Shown here piece by piece: positions 1 through 8,569 of a DNA stretch of 47,367 bases; within the stretch, counting starts at the first letter, position 1; every line of letters starts with the position of its first letter. Both the position numbers and the translations under genes were made by a program. Where the stretch lies: positions 1-47,367 of the forward strand of contig CALVRM010000029.1 of NCBI GenBank assembly GCA_944358695.1. Direction: 5' to 3'. The notes below the pieces were generated by a model, which was not told the origin of the DNA, ran no database searches, and saw only the letters and a list, made by a program, of their open reading frames with translations. Source of the stretch: an uncultured Bacilli bacterium (lineage in GTDB: Bacteria > Bacillota_I > Bacilli_A > RF39 > UBA660).

Positions 1-110
1 ATTTTAGTATTTTTACCTTTAATTGTTTTATTTTTGATAGAATTTTGTAAAATATATATGTTTTTATCTTTAAAATTTAGTAAATTTAATATATAATCAT
101 TATTAGACAT
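1..110 (-). CDS. ISL3-type transposase, N-terminal part (cut by window edge)
   Basis: The reverse strand has an open frame starting with ATG at 110 and running off the window start after 36 codons. A ribosome binding site, GAAAGGA, lies just before the ATG on that strand. The peptide begins MSNNDYILNLLNFKDKNIYI and continues with IKGKNTK; the pattern LLN-KDKNI followed by IKG-TK is what I know from the N-terminus of ISL3-family transposases. Such proteins move insertion sequences using a DDE catalytic domain, which would lie outside the window. Only the N-terminus is visible, so intactness cannot be judged. Family assignment is by recall of the motif. Confidence 0.6.
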   Translation of the reverse strand, partial: MSNNDYILNLLNFKDKNIYILQNSIKNKTIKGKNTK

Positions 111-169
111 AAGTTTGTTCCTTTCAACGGTTTATTCCAATTACATTGTATCAAACTTATGTTTTTTTA

Positions 170-213
170 CTAAACAAAAAATAGTATTAGTGATTTTTCT
201 CACCAACACTATT
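170..213 (-). terminator. Hairpin with T-run inside the IS end
   Basis: AATAGTATTAGTGA (180-193) pairs with TCACCAACACTATT (200-213), with two G-U-compatible positions. Read on the minus strand it is followed by a T-rich tract. It would stop outside transcription from entering the transposase gene, as is common at IS ends. Confidence 0.45.
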
Positions 214-233
214 TATTATAGAACCTTGTATTT

Positions 234-257
234 AGAGAGATTATCTCTCTTTTTTTT
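234..257 (+). terminator. Rho-independent terminator
   Basis: AGAGAG, a five-base loop and CTCTCT are followed by a run of seven or more T. It would end transcription coming from the left, before the cell wall genes begin. Confidence 0.55.
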
Positions 258-379
258 GTAGTAAATGCTAAATAGGTTAATTAAAGCTGTTGGTATATTT
301 ATATTTTGGGATATTAAATACTTACTTCTTTTGTCAAGATTTTATAGGCTAGGACATATAATTAATTGGTGATGAACTA

Positions 380-2284
380 GTGTTTTTTAAAAATATTCAT
401 AGTAGAATGAAGATAGTCCTCGTCATAATTATTTTTTTATTTATTTTAGTGATTGGTAAAGTATTTTATATTCAAGTTATAGATTATGACAAACTTAACG
501 ATTTAGCGTCGAATCTATGGAGTCGTAATTTACCAGTTAAAGCTGATCGCGGATTAATTTATGACCGTGATGGCGCTGTTTTGGCAGATAATATTACGAC
601 AACCTCATTAGTACTTATCCCTAATCAAATAAAGAATAAAAAAGAAACTACTTCTAAATTAGCAGAAATTTTAGGGGTATCTTACGATGAAATGTATAAG
701 CATGTTAATAAGCGAACTTCAATTGAAAGAGTGCACCCAGAGGGTCGGAGATTGTCTTATGAAGTTGCTGATAAAATTAGGCAGTTAGAGTTAGATGGTG
801 TGTATTTAGTTAAAGAATCACAGCGTTATTATCCGTTTGATACTTATATGTCACATACTTTAGGCTACGTGGGAATTGACAATCAAGGGCTTAGTGGGCT
901 GGAGCTTATGTATGATAAATATCTGACGGGCAAAGATGGGGCAATAAAATATTTTAGTGATGCTAAGGGAAATAAATTAAAGCTAACAGAAGTTTACGAA
1001 AAGCCGCAAAATGGAATGAATTTAACATTAACAATTAATAAAGATATTCAAGCTTCAATTGAAAGGGAGCTCGATAATGCGGTAACCAAATATAATCCCG
1101 ATCGTGTTATTGCTTTAGCTATGGATCCTAATAGTGGTGAGGTTTTAGGCATATCAGCTAGACCAAATTTTTCACCGAACAATTATCAGAAGTACACAAC
1201 AGAAGAGATAAATCGAAATTTACCAATATGGGCTACATATGAACCTGGATCGACGTTTAAGATTATTACGTTAGCTGCGGCTTTAGAAGAGGGCAAAGTA
1301 GATTTAGAAAAAGATACTTATAATGACTCGGGGAGTATTAGGGTTGAAAATGCTACTTTACATTGCTGGAAACATGGTGGTCATGGTCATGAGACATTTT
1401 TAGAAGTTGTTGAAAATTCATGTAATCCTGGCTTTGTTATTCTTGGGCAAAAACTTGGTAAGGCTAAATTATTTGATTATATTAAAAAGTTTGGTTTTGG
1501 TAGTAAAACGGGTATTGATTTGAATGGTGAAAGCACGGGAATTTTATTTCCAATTGATAAAGTTGGGCCGGTTGAGCTTGCGACAACAGCTTTTGGTCAA
1601 GGCGTATCAGTAACACCAATTCAACAAGTAACAGCGGTTAGCGCGGCAATTAATGGAGGAATTTTATATAAACCTTATATAGTTAAAAGTATTAATGAGC
1701 CAGAAACCAATACTGTTATTAAACAAACAAAAAAAACAGTAGTGCGGAAAGTCATTAGCGAGAAAACTAGCGAGAAAGTTAGATATGCTTTGGAAAGTGT
1801 TGTGTCAAATGGAACTGGGCGAACAGCTTATATTGATGGATATCGAGTTGGCGGTAAGACCGGAACAGCACAGAAAGTTCAAGACGGTCACTATTTGGTT
1901 AATAATTACATTTTATCGTTTATTGGCTTCCTGCCAGCGGATGATCCGCAAATCGTGGTTTATTTTGCTATTGATAATCCAAAGGGTGTGCAACAATTTG
2001 GTGGGGTTATTGCCGGGCCACCGGCAAAAGCAATTTTATCAGATGCCATAAAAGCTTTAAATATTAAAAAACCTAGCGGAGGAATGGAAAAAGAGTATCA
2101 ATATACTGATAAAAAGTATAAAACGGTACCTGATGTGAGTGGCAAAAGTAAGAAAGAGGCGACCGAAGCACTTAAGGATTTTGAAGTAGTTTTTGAAGGA
2201 TCTGGAGATAAAGTAACATATCAATCACCAGAGGCAGGAGCGCGTATTTATGAAGGAGAGACTGTAAGAGTATTTACAAGTTAG
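380..2284 (+). CDS. spoVD: Class B penicillin-binding protein with PASTA domain (SpoVD/PBP2-like)
   Basis: Transpeptidase that cross-links peptidoglycan outside the membrane. One N-terminal membrane segment (about residues 9-30) is followed by the dimerisation domain (RGLIYDRDG near 57-65) and the transpeptidase domain, with active-site STFK at 291-294, SCN at 347-349 and KTG at 493-495. A single C-terminal PASTA domain starts near 577 (VPDVSGKSKKEA). It opens with GTG, preceded by GGTGATG at a normal distance. It sits 11 bases before mraY, then ftsW/spoVE, as in the dcw cluster, but the usual rsmH and ftsL do not precede it; an IS end lies there instead. The single PASTA domain and spore genes elsewhere favour SpoVD, though it could be the only division PBP2b. 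Confidence 0.85.
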   Translation: MFFKNIHSRMKIVLVIIIFLFILVIGKVFYIQVIDYDKLNDLASNLWSRNLPVKADRGLIYDRDGAVLADNITTTSLVLIPNQIKNKKETTSKLAEILGVSYDEMYKHVNKRTSIERVHPEGRRLSYEVADKIRQLELDGVYLVKESQRYYPFDTYMSHTLGYVGIDNQGLSGLELMYDKYLTGKDGAIKYFSDAKGNKLKLTEVYEKPQNGMNLTLTINKDIQASIERELDNAVTKYNPDRVIALAMDPNSGEVLGISARPNFSPNNYQKYTTEEINRNLPIWATYEPGSTFKIITLAAALEEGKVDLEKDTYNDSGSIRVENATLHCWKHGGHGHETFLEVVENSCNPGFVILGQKLGKAKLFDYIKKFGFGSKTGIDLNGESTGILFPIDKVGPVELATTAFGQGVSVTPIQQVTAVSAAINGGILYKPYIVKSINEPETNTVIKQTKKTVVRKVISEKTSEKVRYALESVVSNGTGRTAYIDGYRVGGKTGTAQKVQDGHYLVNNYILSFIGFLPADDPQIVVYFAIDNPKGVQQFGGVIAGPPAKAILSDAIKALNIKKPSGGMEKEYQYTDKKYKTVPDVSGKSKKEATEALKDFEVVFEGSGDKVTYQSPEAGARIYEGETVRVFTS

Positions 2285-2295
2285 GGGGGGATTAG

Positions 2296-3282
2296 ATGCT
2301 TACAAAATCTATGATGGCAATGCTTATTGGCTTTGTTTTAGCAGTTTGTTTAGCTGTAATTTTAATCCCTTTTTTGAAAAGAATTCACGCTGGTCAAAGT
2401 ATAAGTATTTATTTAAGAAAAAGCCATAAAAGTAAGCAGGGGACACCAACAATGGGCGGTTTAATTTTTATTATTCCGACCTTAGTTATTATGTTGATTT
2501 TGATTGTGATGAATAAGATTCATTTTAGTTATACTTTGGTTATTATTATGTTTACGTTATTTAGTTATACGCTTATTGGTTTTATTGATGATTACTTAAT
2601 TATTAAAAAACACGATAATAAAGGTTTAACTCAAATGCAAAAATTAATGCTACAAATTATAGTAGCAATTATTTTCTTTTATTTATTTATGAAGGGTGGA
2701 AATGAGCCATTACTTTGGGTCCATTCTTTACACTTTAAATTAGATATTGGCTTTTTGTATGGTTTATTTATTTTATTTGTTTTGGTAGCTTCTTCTAATG
2801 CTGTCAATCTGACCGATGGTCTAGATGGGTTAGCCGGCGGGCTTGCTTTAATTGCCTTAATAACGTTTGGAATTATTTCTTGGAATACAGGCTGGCTTGA
2901 TGGTTATGAAGATATCGCAATTTTAGCATTTGTTTTAGTTGGGGCGCTTTTAGGGTTTTTGATTTTTAATGTTAATCCAGCCAAAGTATTTATGGGCGAC
3001 ACGGGGTCTTTGGCGTTGGGAGCGACATTGGGAGCTTATGCGATTATGACGAGACATGAATTGTTATTGGTAGTTATTGGTATTGTCTTTGTTATAGAGA
3101 CAGTTAGCTGCATTATTCAAATTATTTATTTTAAATTAACAAGAAGACGTTTTTTCCCAATGACACCAATCCACCATACTTTTGAGCAAAAAGGAATGAG
3201 AGAAATTGACATTGTCAGACTATTTTGGTTGATCGGATTATTAGCAGCAATGGTTGCCCTTATTTATGGGGTGTTATTATGA
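2296..3282 (+). CDS. mraY: Phospho-MurNAc-pentapeptide translocase MraY
   Basis: Integral membrane enzyme that transfers phospho-MurNAc-pentapeptide from UDP to undecaprenyl phosphate, making lipid I. Family motifs are all visible: KQGTPTMGG near the N-terminus, the DDY aspartates, NAVNLTDGLDGLAGG, FMGDTGSLALG and the PIHHTFE histidines near the C-terminus. About ten hydrophobic segments fill the 328 residues, the usual length. GGGGGG lies just before the ATG. The stop codon overlaps the next gene by ATGA, so mraY and ftsW/spoVE are translationally coupled. Confidence 0.96.
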   Translation: MLTKSMMAMLIGFVLAVCLAVILIPFLKRIHAGQSISIYLRKSHKSKQGTPTMGGLIFIIPTLVIMLILIVMNKIHFSYTLVIIMFTLFSYTLIGFIDDYLIIKKHDNKGLTQMQKLMLQIIVAIIFFYLFMKGGNEPLLWVHSLHFKLDIGFLYGLFILFVLVASSNAVNLTDGLDGLAGGLALIALITFGIISWNTGWLDGYEDIAILAFVLVGALLGFLIFNVNPAKVFMGDTGSLALGATLGAYAIMTRHELLLVVIGIVFVIETVSCIIQIIYFKLTRRRFFPMTPIHHTFEQKGMREIDIVRLFWLIGLLAAMVALIYGVLL

Positions 3283-4358
3283 GAAAAATGAATATTACTT
3301 TATGTGTTGCTGTAATTGTATTATCATTATTTGGCCTTTTAATGATTTATTCATCTTCTTATGTTTGGGCAGATTATAAGTTTGATGATGCTTTTAAATA
3401 TGTAAAAAATCAAGGGATGTTTTTGATTGTTGGAATAGTATTTATGTATTTAGTTAGTAAAATAAATTTTGAAAAATATTATAGTTATGCTAATAAAATA
3501 TTTATCATTTGTTTTATTTTGCTGGTGCTTGTTTTAATTTTTGGAACTGAGCGTAATGGTAGTAAGAGTTGGTTTGGAATTGGGTCATTTGGTATTCAAC
3601 CGTCAGAGTTTATGAAACTGGCGATGGTAATATTTACAAGCAAATATTTATATAATAATCGAAAAGATATTGGGAATATTCGCAAGGGTGTTATTCCAAT
3701 TTTAGGACTTACTTTAGGGGTTTTTGCGTTAATTATGTTACAACCTGATTTTGGAACTGGATTAATTTTAGTTATGGGAGTTATTGGTCTATTATTTGTC
3801 GGTGGCGTTAATATGAAGTTTTTTATAAAGGTTGGGTTACTTGGGGTTGGTGGTATTATAGCGTTAATTGCAGCGGCTCCTTATAGGTTAAAAAGAATTT
3901 TATCTTTTCTAAACCCATGGGAAGATCCTTTGGGAAGTGGCTTTCAAATTATTCAGTCTTTATATGCGATTGGTCCTGGTGGTTTATTTGGCTTTGGTTT
4001 AGGTGGATCTAGGCAAAAACATTTTTATTTGCCAGAGCCCCAGACCGATTTTATATTTTCAATTATCAGTGAAGAATTTGGTTTTATGGGTGTTTTGATT
4101 GTAGCTTCTTTATTTATTACGATCATTGTTTGTGTAGTTAAAATAGCTTTAAAATGTGAAAATCTATTTGGCAAGTATTTAGCCTTTGGAATTGTTTTTG
4201 AACTTGGCTTTCAAGCTTTACTTAATTTAATGGTGGTTGTTGGTTTAATTCCAGTTACAGGGGTAACTTTACCGTTCTTAAGTTACGGAGGTAGTAGTTT
4301 ATTGATTACTTTGGTCAGTATTGGGGTAATTCTTAATGTATCGAGGCATCAACGGTGA
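3279..4358 (+). CDS. ftsW: SEDS-family peptidoglycan glycosyltransferase FtsW/SpoVE
   Basis: Polytopic membrane protein of 359 residues that polymerises lipid II, normally paired with a class B PBP such as the one two genes upstream. SEDS features are GIGSFGIQPSEFMKLAMV, QPDFGTG, the ILSFLNPWEDPLGSGFQI loop and LPFLSYGGSS near the end. A longer frame opens at 3225, but the ATG at 3279 overlapping the mraY stop is the sensible start. In a spore former the protein could be FtsW or SpoVE; the sequence does not separate them. No murG or divIB follows; a terminator ends the unit. Confidence 0.92.
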   Translation: MRKMNITLCVAVIVLSLFGLLMIYSSSYVWADYKFDDAFKYVKNQGMFLIVGIVFMYLVSKINFEKYYSYANKIFIICFILLVLVLIFGTERNGSKSWFGIGSFGIQPSEFMKLAMVIFTSKYLYNNRKDIGNIRKGVIPILGLTLGVFALIMLQPDFGTGLILVMGVIGLLFVGGVNMKFFIKVGLLGVGGIIALIAAAPYRLKRILSFLNPWEDPLGSGFQIIQSLYAIGPGGLFGFGLGGSRQKHFYLPEPQTDFIFSIISEEFGFMGVLIVASLFITIIVCVVKIALKCENLFGKYLAFGIVFELGFQALLNLMVVVGLIPVTGVTLPFLSYGGSSLLITLVSIGVILNVSRHQR

Positions 4359-4370
4359 TGTCTTTTTTTT
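4345..4370 (+). terminator. Rho-independent terminator after ftsW/spoVE
   Basis: GGCATCA, loop ACGG, TGATGTC, then eight T. The hairpin overlaps the last codons and the stop of the gene. Confidence 0.85.
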
Positions 4371-4403
4371 CAAAAATATTATTTTATAAAATCTTTTAAA
4401 TAG

Positions 4404-4432
4404 CTGATAAAATGTTTTAAATTTGATATAAT
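4404..4432 (+). promoter_or_regulatory. Promoter for the oxidoreductase pair
   Basis: TATAAT at 4427-4432 lies 17 bases after a weak -35 CTGATA, about 20 bases before the GAGGTGGA ribosome binding site of the next gene. Confidence 0.55.
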
Positions 4433-4451
4433 GAAAAGGTGAGGTGGAGAT

Positions 4452-5672
4452 ATGAGAATTGGAGTAATTGGTGGTGGTGCTTCAGGCCTGGTAGCGGCCA
4501 TTTATGCAGCTTCATCTTTAAATGAAGTAGTTATTTTAGAACGAAACAATGTTTGCGGGAAAAAGCTTTTGGTTACCGGAAATGGGAAATGTAACTATTT
4601 TAATGAAGATATGACGTTAAATCATTATTATAGTTCTAGCGGAGAAGTTTTGGATAGGATAGTAACTTTAGAGAACCAGAAAGAAGCTTTATCTTTGTTT
4701 ACTAAAATTGGAATTTGGCCGAAGATCAAAAATGGTTACTACTATCCAGCTTCTAATCAAGCCGTAAGTGTTCGTGATGCATTACAGTTGGAAGCTGAAT
4801 TACTAGGTGTAAAAATTATTAATAATTTTTTGGTTGAAGCGATTATTAAAAAAGATGATAAATTTATTGTTAATCCACTTTCTAATTCACTTGTTTTTGA
4901 CAAAATTATTTTAAGTACTGGTGGGAAAGCCATGCCATTATCAGGCTCAGATGGGAAAGGTTATGATTTAGCAAAATCTTTTGACCACACGATAATTGAA
5001 CCTTGCCCGGGTTTAGTAAGCCTTTGCGGGGCTGAAAAGTATTTTAAAGATTGCAGCGGAGTAAGATGTGAGGTTAAACTTTCTTTATATGAAAATAATC
5101 AGTTTATTAAATCGGAAACTGGTGAAGCTCATTTTACAGATGAGGGATTAAGTGGGATATGTACTTTTAATTTAAGTAGTTTAGTAGCCCGGGGGTTAAG
5201 TGAAGGATACCAAGAAGAAATAGTTATTAATTTTATGCCTTGGTTAGACTCTTTGTCAGCTGTTTTAGAATTTTTGGAAGATCGAAGTACTAAAGTAACT
5301 GGTAGAACTTTGTTTCAATTCTTTGAAGGCCTTTACAATTATAAGTTAATAAAAGTATTATTGGCGAAAGCTAAGATTAATCCGGAAAAATATTATGATG
5401 AGTTAAATAAAAAAGAAAAGCATGCTTTAGCTAAGACTATTTATGCATTTAATTTAAAAATTATTGGTACTAATTCTTTTGATAGAGCGCAGATATGTAG
5501 CGGAGGAGTTACTTTAAATGAAATTAACCCTTATACTATGGAATCTTTAAAAACTAGTAATTTATACTTGTGCGGTGAATTATTAGATGTTAATGGTGAT
5601 TGCGGCGGGTATAATTTAGTGTTTGCTTGGATAAGTGGAATGATCGCTGGTAAGGGGGCTATGAATGATTAG
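4452..5672 (+). CDS. HI0933-family NAD(P)/FAD-dependent oxidoreductase
   Basis: Flavoprotein of 406 residues from the HI0933/BaiN-like (aminoacetone oxidase) family. The N-terminal dinucleotide-binding motif GVIGGGASGLVAAIYA starts at residue 4, and VTGNGKCNYFN (about 42-52) is the second family signature. The C-terminal GELLDVNGDCGGYNLVFAW with SGMIAG closes the FAD site. Substrate is unknown for most members. The ATG follows GGTGAGGTGGAG at a good distance. The gene overlaps the next oxidoreductase by eight bases, so the two are coupled. Confidence 0.88.
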   Translation: MRIGVIGGGASGLVAAIYAASSLNEVVILERNNVCGKKLLVTGNGKCNYFNEDMTLNHYYSSSGEVLDRIVTLENQKEALSLFTKIGIWPKIKNGYYYPASNQAVSVRDALQLEAELLGVKIINNFLVEAIIKKDDKFIVNPLSNSLVFDKIILSTGGKAMPLSGSDGKGYDLAKSFDHTIIEPCPGLVSLCGAEKYFKDCSGVRCEVKLSLYENNQFIKSETGEAHFTDEGLSGICTFNLSSLVARGLSEGYQEEIVINFMPWLDSLSAVLEFLEDRSTKVTGRTLFQFFEGLYNYKLIKVLLAKAKINPEKYYDELNKKEKHALAKTIYAFNLKIIGTNSFDRAQICSGGVTLNEINPYTMESLKTSNLYLCGELLDVNGDCGGYNLVFAWISGMIAGKGAMND

Positions 5673-7233
5673 GGTAAGACAGGTTAGAGTAAATTTAAAA
5701 GACGATAATTTAAAAACTAAAGTAGCTTTGAAATTAAAAATTTCTGAAAATGATATTTTAAAGTTGAAAGTTGTAAAGAAATCATTAGATGCTAGAAAAA
5801 AATATGATATTCATTATGTATATGAAGTAGATGTTTTATTGCCTTTTGAGAAGAAAATTTTAAAAAGAAAAAATCCGGATATTTTTTTAACGCCAGATGA
5901 AAAATATCAATTTATTAGTACGGGAGAAAAACAGTTTAAATATCGACCTGTTATTATTGGTAGTGGCCCTGCTGGACTATTTTGTGCTTATTTACTGGCA
6001 GAAAATGGTTATAGGCCGATGGTAATTGAACGCGGTGAAATGGTGGAACAGCGGATTTTAACTGTTCAAAAATTTTGGGAAAATGGAATTTTAAATGAAG
6101 AATCTAATGTTCAATTTGGCGAAGGCGGGGCTGGGACTTTTTCCGATGGCAAATTAAATACTTTAGTAAAAGATAGAAACCATCGGATGCGAAAAGTATT
6201 TGAAACGTTTGTTAAGGCGGGAGCACCTGAAGAAATAATGCAAGAAAATATGCCGCATATTGGCACAGATTTACTTTGTAAAGTGGTTCAAAATTTGCGT
6301 AACCAAATTATACAAATGGGTGGTGAATTTAGATATAACACGTGTTTAAACGATATAAACATTGTTGACGGGAAACTTACTAGCATTATTGTTAATAAAG
6401 AAAAAATTGCTTGTAATGTTTTAGTTTTAGCAATTGGTCATAGTGCCCGTGATACTTTTGAAATGCTTTATAAAAGGGGGCTTTTGATGGAAAGCAAATC
6501 ATTTGCGGTTGGCGTTAGGATTCAACACCCCCAAAAAATGATTGATAAGGCGCAGTATGGAGGTAATTTTTGTTTACCACCAGCTAGTTATAAATTGACA
6601 CATAAGGCTAGTAATGGCCGCGGGGTATATTCGTTTTGTATGTGCCCGGGCGGATATGTGGTAAATGCTTCTTCTGAAAAAGGTAAACTTGCAATTAATG
6701 GGATGAGTAATCATAGACGTAATAGTACGAATGCTAATAGTGCAATCGTGGTTACAGTATCACCTTCGGATTTTGGACATAGTCCACTATCGGGGCTTAC
6801 TTACCAGCGGTCACTTGAAGAAAAAGCTTATCAAATAGGCAAAGGGAAAATTCCCATTCAGCTTTATGGTGATTTTAAAAATCACATTTTATCTAATAGC
6901 TTTGGTCAAATTGAACCGATTTTTAAAGGAAATTATAATTTTGCAGATTTAAATGAGATTTTTCCTGATTATATTATTCAAGCTTTAACTGAAGGAATAG
7001 AAAGTTTTAATACGAAAATTGAAGGTTTCGGAGCCTCTGATGTTATTTTGGCTGGTGTTGAAAGTAGAACTTCGTCACCGATAAGAATTGTAAGAGATGA
7101 AACTTTTATGAGCAATATTTTTGGTATTTATCCATGCGGTGAGGGGGCAGGCTATGCTGGTGGGATTACAACTTCAGCAATCGATGGAATAAAAATAGCT
7201 GAGGCAATAGCTAGTAGATATAAAAAACTATAA
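5665..7233 (+). CDS. FAD-dependent dehydrogenase, COG2509-like
   Basis: A 522-residue flavoprotein. The first ~85 residues form a small basic domain, followed by the dinucleotide-binding motif VIIGSGPAGLFCAYLLAENG, then EESNVQFGEGGAGTFSDGKL, typical of the COG2509 uncharacterised FAD dehydrogenases. The C-terminal YPCGEGAGYAGGITTSAIDG completes the FAD site. It overlaps the upstream oxidoreductase gene by eight bases. The pair probably acts on a shared or related substrate, but nothing here identifies it. Confidence 0.88.
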   Translation: MIRVRQVRVNLKDDNLKTKVALKLKISENDILKLKVVKKSLDARKKYDIHYVYEVDVLLPFEKKILKRKNPDIFLTPDEKYQFISTGEKQFKYRPVIIGSGPAGLFCAYLLAENGYRPMVIERGEMVEQRILTVQKFWENGILNEESNVQFGEGGAGTFSDGKLNTLVKDRNHRMRKVFETFVKAGAPEEIMQENMPHIGTDLLCKVVQNLRNQIIQMGGEFRYNTCLNDINIVDGKLTSIIVNKEKIACNVLVLAIGHSARDTFEMLYKRGLLMESKSFAVGVRIQHPQKMIDKAQYGGNFCLPPASYKLTHKASNGRGVYSFCMCPGGYVVNASSEKGKLAINGMSNHRRNSTNANSAIVVTVSPSDFGHSPLSGLTYQRSLEEKAYQIGKGKIPIQLYGDFKNHILSNSFGQIEPIFKGNYNFADLNEIFPDYIIQALTEGIESFNTKIEGFGASDVILAGVESRTSSPIRIVRDETFMSNIFGIYPCGEGAGYAGGITTSAIDGIKIAEAIASRYKKL

Positions 7234-7274
7234 AAATCCAAGCAAATAATTTATTTTGGATTTTTATAGTTTTT
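7223..7274. terminator. Bidirectional terminator between convergent genes
   Basis: A perfect 19-bp inverted repeat (7223-7241 and 7256-7274) with a 14-base loop, A-rich on one side and T-rich on the other. It overlaps the last codons of both convergent genes and can end transcription from both sides. Confidence 0.85.
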
Positions 7275-8366
7275 TAAAATAAAATTACAAATATCTTTGG
7301 TGGCATTTTTATTAATTATTTTATTTTGACTCTTGGTCATTTTGTTAATTATTTTTTTATTATTTAAAAGAAGGTCAATAGAGATCATTATTTCTTCATT
7401 GGTATTGGCAATTAAAGCCATGTTGTTTTTAGCAAAAAAATTGGCATTATAATTTTCACATCCGGGAATTGGTTTTGTAAAAATAGTTGGAATGTTTTTA
7501 ATCGCGGTTTCTGTACTAGTTAGACCACCGGGTTTAGTGATGATTAAATCACAAGCATCCATAAATAGGTTAATATCTGATCTAAAACCATAAACTTTTA
7601 AATTGGGATCATTGAATTTTTGTTTTAGACTTTTTTGCAGTTTTTCATTATGGCCACAGATAGTAATTATTTCAGCTTGGTTTTGATAAGTATTTAAAAT
7701 GTTAGCAATCGTTGTTTCTAAATTGCCAAAACCCATACTGCCGGACATAATTAAAATTGCTTTTTTATTTTGGGCGATATTTAATTTTTGACGAGCACTT
7801 TTTACAGACATTTTATGGTCATATTTTGAATGAATAGGAATTCCATAAGGTAATAGCTTGTCTTCGGCAATTCCTTTACTAGTATAGTTTTCTTTTAGTT
7901 GCTCACTTGCGATAAAAAAATAATCAGGATTAGTTTCTTCCCAAAGTGGAGTACTTACATAATCAGTAGAAACGACTAAAAAGTGGATGTCAGGATTTTT
8001 CTTTTTGATGCGTGTTAGAGTCTCAGCCGGAAATAGATGGGTAGCTATGGCGACATCAAATTCATTTTTGGCAATATAGTCAGCGAGATTGCGACTAAAT
8101 AAAGCGTTAATACCATATACAGGTGATTTTATTTTGAGTTTTCCATACCAATCACTGAAACTATATATTTTTTTAAATAGACTTGGTCGGTTATTGACTA
8201 TACTGGTATAGGCCTTGTCAATTCTTTTTGAAAGCGATTTGCTTGTAAGCTCAATAGAATCGATCAAGATGCATTCTGCTCCTTTGCTTTCAAGATATTC
8301 TTGGAGTGCTGTGGCAGCAGCATCATGGCCTCCACCGGTACTACAAGATAACAATAATATTTTCAT
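7251..8366 (-). CDS. MGDG synthase/UgtP-like diacylglycerol glycosyltransferase
   Basis: A 371-residue GT28/MurG-fold glycosyltransferase that would add sugar to diacylglycerol at the inner membrane face, giving glycolipids and lipoteichoic acid anchors. The N-terminus MKILLLSCSTGGGHDAAA is the glycine-rich acceptor loop. The C-terminal half has the nucleotide-sugar site: MSGSMGFGNLE, ITICGHNEKL, and ITKPGGLTSTE, where the GG-T-E pattern is typical. It is a single-gene unit with its own promoter. The sugar and number of additions cannot be told. Confidence 0.85.
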   Translation of the reverse strand: MKILLLSCSTGGGHDAAATALQEYLESKGAECILIDSIELTSKSLSKRIDKAYTSIVNNRPSLFKKIYSFSDWYGKLKIKSPVYGINALFSRNLADYIAKNEFDVAIATHLFPAETLTRIKKKNPDIHFLVVSTDYVSTPLWEETNPDYFFIASEQLKENYTSKGIAEDKLLPYGIPIHSKYDHKMSVKSARQKLNIAQNKKAILIMSGSMGFGNLETTIANILNTYQNQAEIITICGHNEKLQKSLKQKFNDPNLKVYGFRSDINLFMDACDLIITKPGGLTSTETAIKNIPTIFTKPIPGCENYNANFFAKNNMALIANTNEEIMISIDLLLNNKKIINKMTKSQNKIINKNATKDICNFILKNYKNPK

Positions 8367-8406
8367 AATACTTCCTTCTTATCTACATTTTTTCATTTAA
8401 TATTAT

Positions 8407-8432
8407 AATATATTTTTTATAAGTTGTTGTCA
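8407..8432 (-). promoter_or_regulatory. Promoter for the glycosyltransferase gene
   Basis: On the minus strand TTGACA (8427-8432) is followed by an AT-rich stretch with a TATTAT-type -10 at 17-bp spacing; an overlapping TATAAT lies three bases further on. AAGGAAG precedes the ATG. Confidence 0.5.
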
Positions 8433-8519
8433 AATATAGGTGGTATAAGATTTTCTAGCGAACAAAGAAGAGATTTTTAATTTTCAAAATCCGTACTAAT
8501 TATATTGAAAATATTATAT

Positions 8520-8548
8520 TTGCTATTTTTTTATTAAAAAGTTATAAT
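8520..8548 (+). promoter_or_regulatory. Promoter for the DUF975 gene
   Basis: TTGCTA, 17-base spacer, TATAAT at 8543-8548, about 15 bases before the GGAGG ribosome binding site. Confidence 0.55.
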
Positions 8549-8569
8549 TATAAAAATGGAGGTAGACGT

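Larger units (their letters stand above)
1..225 (-). mobile_element. End of a probable ISL3-family insertion sequence
   Basis: The transposase start is preceded on the minus strand by about 115 non-coding bases holding a terminator-like hairpin. The strand reads GGTTCTATAATAAATAG from 225 inward, which resembles the GGTTCT/GGCTCT ends of ISL3 elements. I therefore place the outer end near 225. The other end lies outside the window, so neither the inverted repeat nor a target duplication can be confirmed. Confidence 0.4.

Noticed and set aside
3225-3278. Longer N-terminus for FtsW/SpoVE
   Set aside because: The extension lies inside mraY in another frame and is not hydrophobic like a SEDS N-terminus. 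ATG 3279 overlapping the mraY stop is the normal arrangement.
8215-8400. Plus-strand 61-codon frame opposite the glycosyltransferase start
   Set aside because: It is antisense to a well-supported gene and shows no ribosome binding site or family pattern.
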